This document shows, one piece after another, positions 63,826 to 64,000 of a DNA stretch of 64,000 nt. Under the pieces are notes generated by a model. The model did no database searches and was not told the DNA's origin. It worked only from the letters and a program-made list of their open reading frames with translations. The translations under genes and the position numbers were made by a program. The stretch's first letter is position 1. Every line of letters starts with the position of its first letter. This stretch comes from Streptomyces sp. NBC_00414 (GTDB taxonomy: Bacteria > Actinomycetota > Actinomycetes > Streptomycetales > Streptomycetaceae), in the NCBI RefSeq assembly GCF_036038375.1, contig NZ_CP107935.1:620001-684000 (forward strand), in the 5' to 3' direction.

Positions 63826-63885
63826 GGGCTGCGCCCCCTCGCCCCCTATCGCGCTTCGCGCTCGTCCTCAGACGCCGGACGGGCT
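63826..63885. repeat. Dispersed Streptomyces intergenic repeat
   Basis: The sequence runs from GGGCTGCGCCCCCTCG to GACGCCGGACGGGCT. The GCCGGACGGGCT core with the preceding CGTCCTCA matches a short repeat I recognise as very common between Streptomyces genes. It lies between the ATPase and binding-protein genes and could form a hairpin in the polycistronic message. Confidence 0.6.
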
Positions 63886-63907
63886 TCCAAGAGAAAGGCT
63901 CAGCCTC

Positions 63908-64000
63908 ATGAGCATGTCCCGTCGCACCCTCCTCACCTCACTTTCCGCCACCGCCCTCGCACTGTCCGTGTCCGCCTGCTCCTCCGATGACGACGGCGGC
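63908..64000 (+). CDS. ABC transporter substrate-binding lipoprotein, 5' end only
   Basis: Only the first 31 codons are in the window. They encode a lipoprotein signal: RR pair, hydrophobic core LLTSLSATALALSVSA and lipobox SVSAC followed by an acidic linker SSDDDGG. The position after a NitT/TauT-type permease and ATPase makes this the periplasmic-binding component. A second in-frame ATG at 63914 is an alternative start. Confidence 0.8.
   Translation, partial: MSMSRRTLLTSLSATALALSVSACSSDDDGG

Overview
The window is high-GC actinobacterial DNA, almost certainly Streptomyces. The indicators are very strong third-position GC bias, dense operons joined by ATGA/GTGA stop-start overlaps, an isorenieratene-type crtYTU / crtE-I-B locus, an ECF42-type sigma factor with its DGPF partner, twin-arginine and lipobox export signals, and a copy of the dispersed Streptomyces intergenic repeat near the right edge. 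No rRNA, tRNA, transposase, integrase or CRISPR array was seen.

Left part (1-16.8 kb): the 3' end of a hybrid sensor/AraC regulator, a 680-base leader region with a promoter candidate, then three co-directional genes: a C-A-T-TE NRPS, a giant A-T-C-A-T-KS-KR-T-TE NRPS/PKS, and a TauD-type dioxygenase. The second NRPS/PKS adenylation domain carries a proline code, its PKS module has no acyltransferase, and both megasynthases end in an intact thioesterase. NRPS plus Pro-loading NRPS/PKS plus TauD oxygenase is the core gene set of detoxin/rimosamide depsipeptide clusters, so this is the most notable system in the window. Its linkers and thioesterase lid contain in-frame microsatellites.

Middle (16.9-43.3 kb): an intracellular discoidin-like protein; an FtsX-type ABC exporter operon divergent from a two-component system; a gamma-glutamyltransferase-like gene coupled to a cyclase remnant; an SDR/AraC/ABM-monooxygenase/esterase group; a secreted M4 metalloprotease; a MazG-like protein; a KAS III-ACP-hydrolase mini-operon; an unknown HDD-repeat protein; a Tat-exported HD protein; a TetR/MMPL pair; and an ECF42 sigma factor with its DGPF protein.

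Right part (43.5-64 kb): the carotenoid locus, with crtYTU rightward and crtE-crtI-crtB-Rieske leftward. Next come stress genes (large catalase; dps-pfpI), with sigma-B-like promoter matches in front of katE and dps. These are followed by a tight four-gene operon (acyl-CoA dehydrogenase, PIG-L deacetylase, NodS-like methyltransferase, GT2 glycosyltransferase) of unknown product, a formylglycine-generating enzyme, and a ROK regulator with an SsuBC/TauBC-type importer whose binding protein is cut by the window end.

All calls come from reading the sequence and translations by eye; no database search was run. Adenylation codes, promoters and operators are by-eye assignments and are marked as such.
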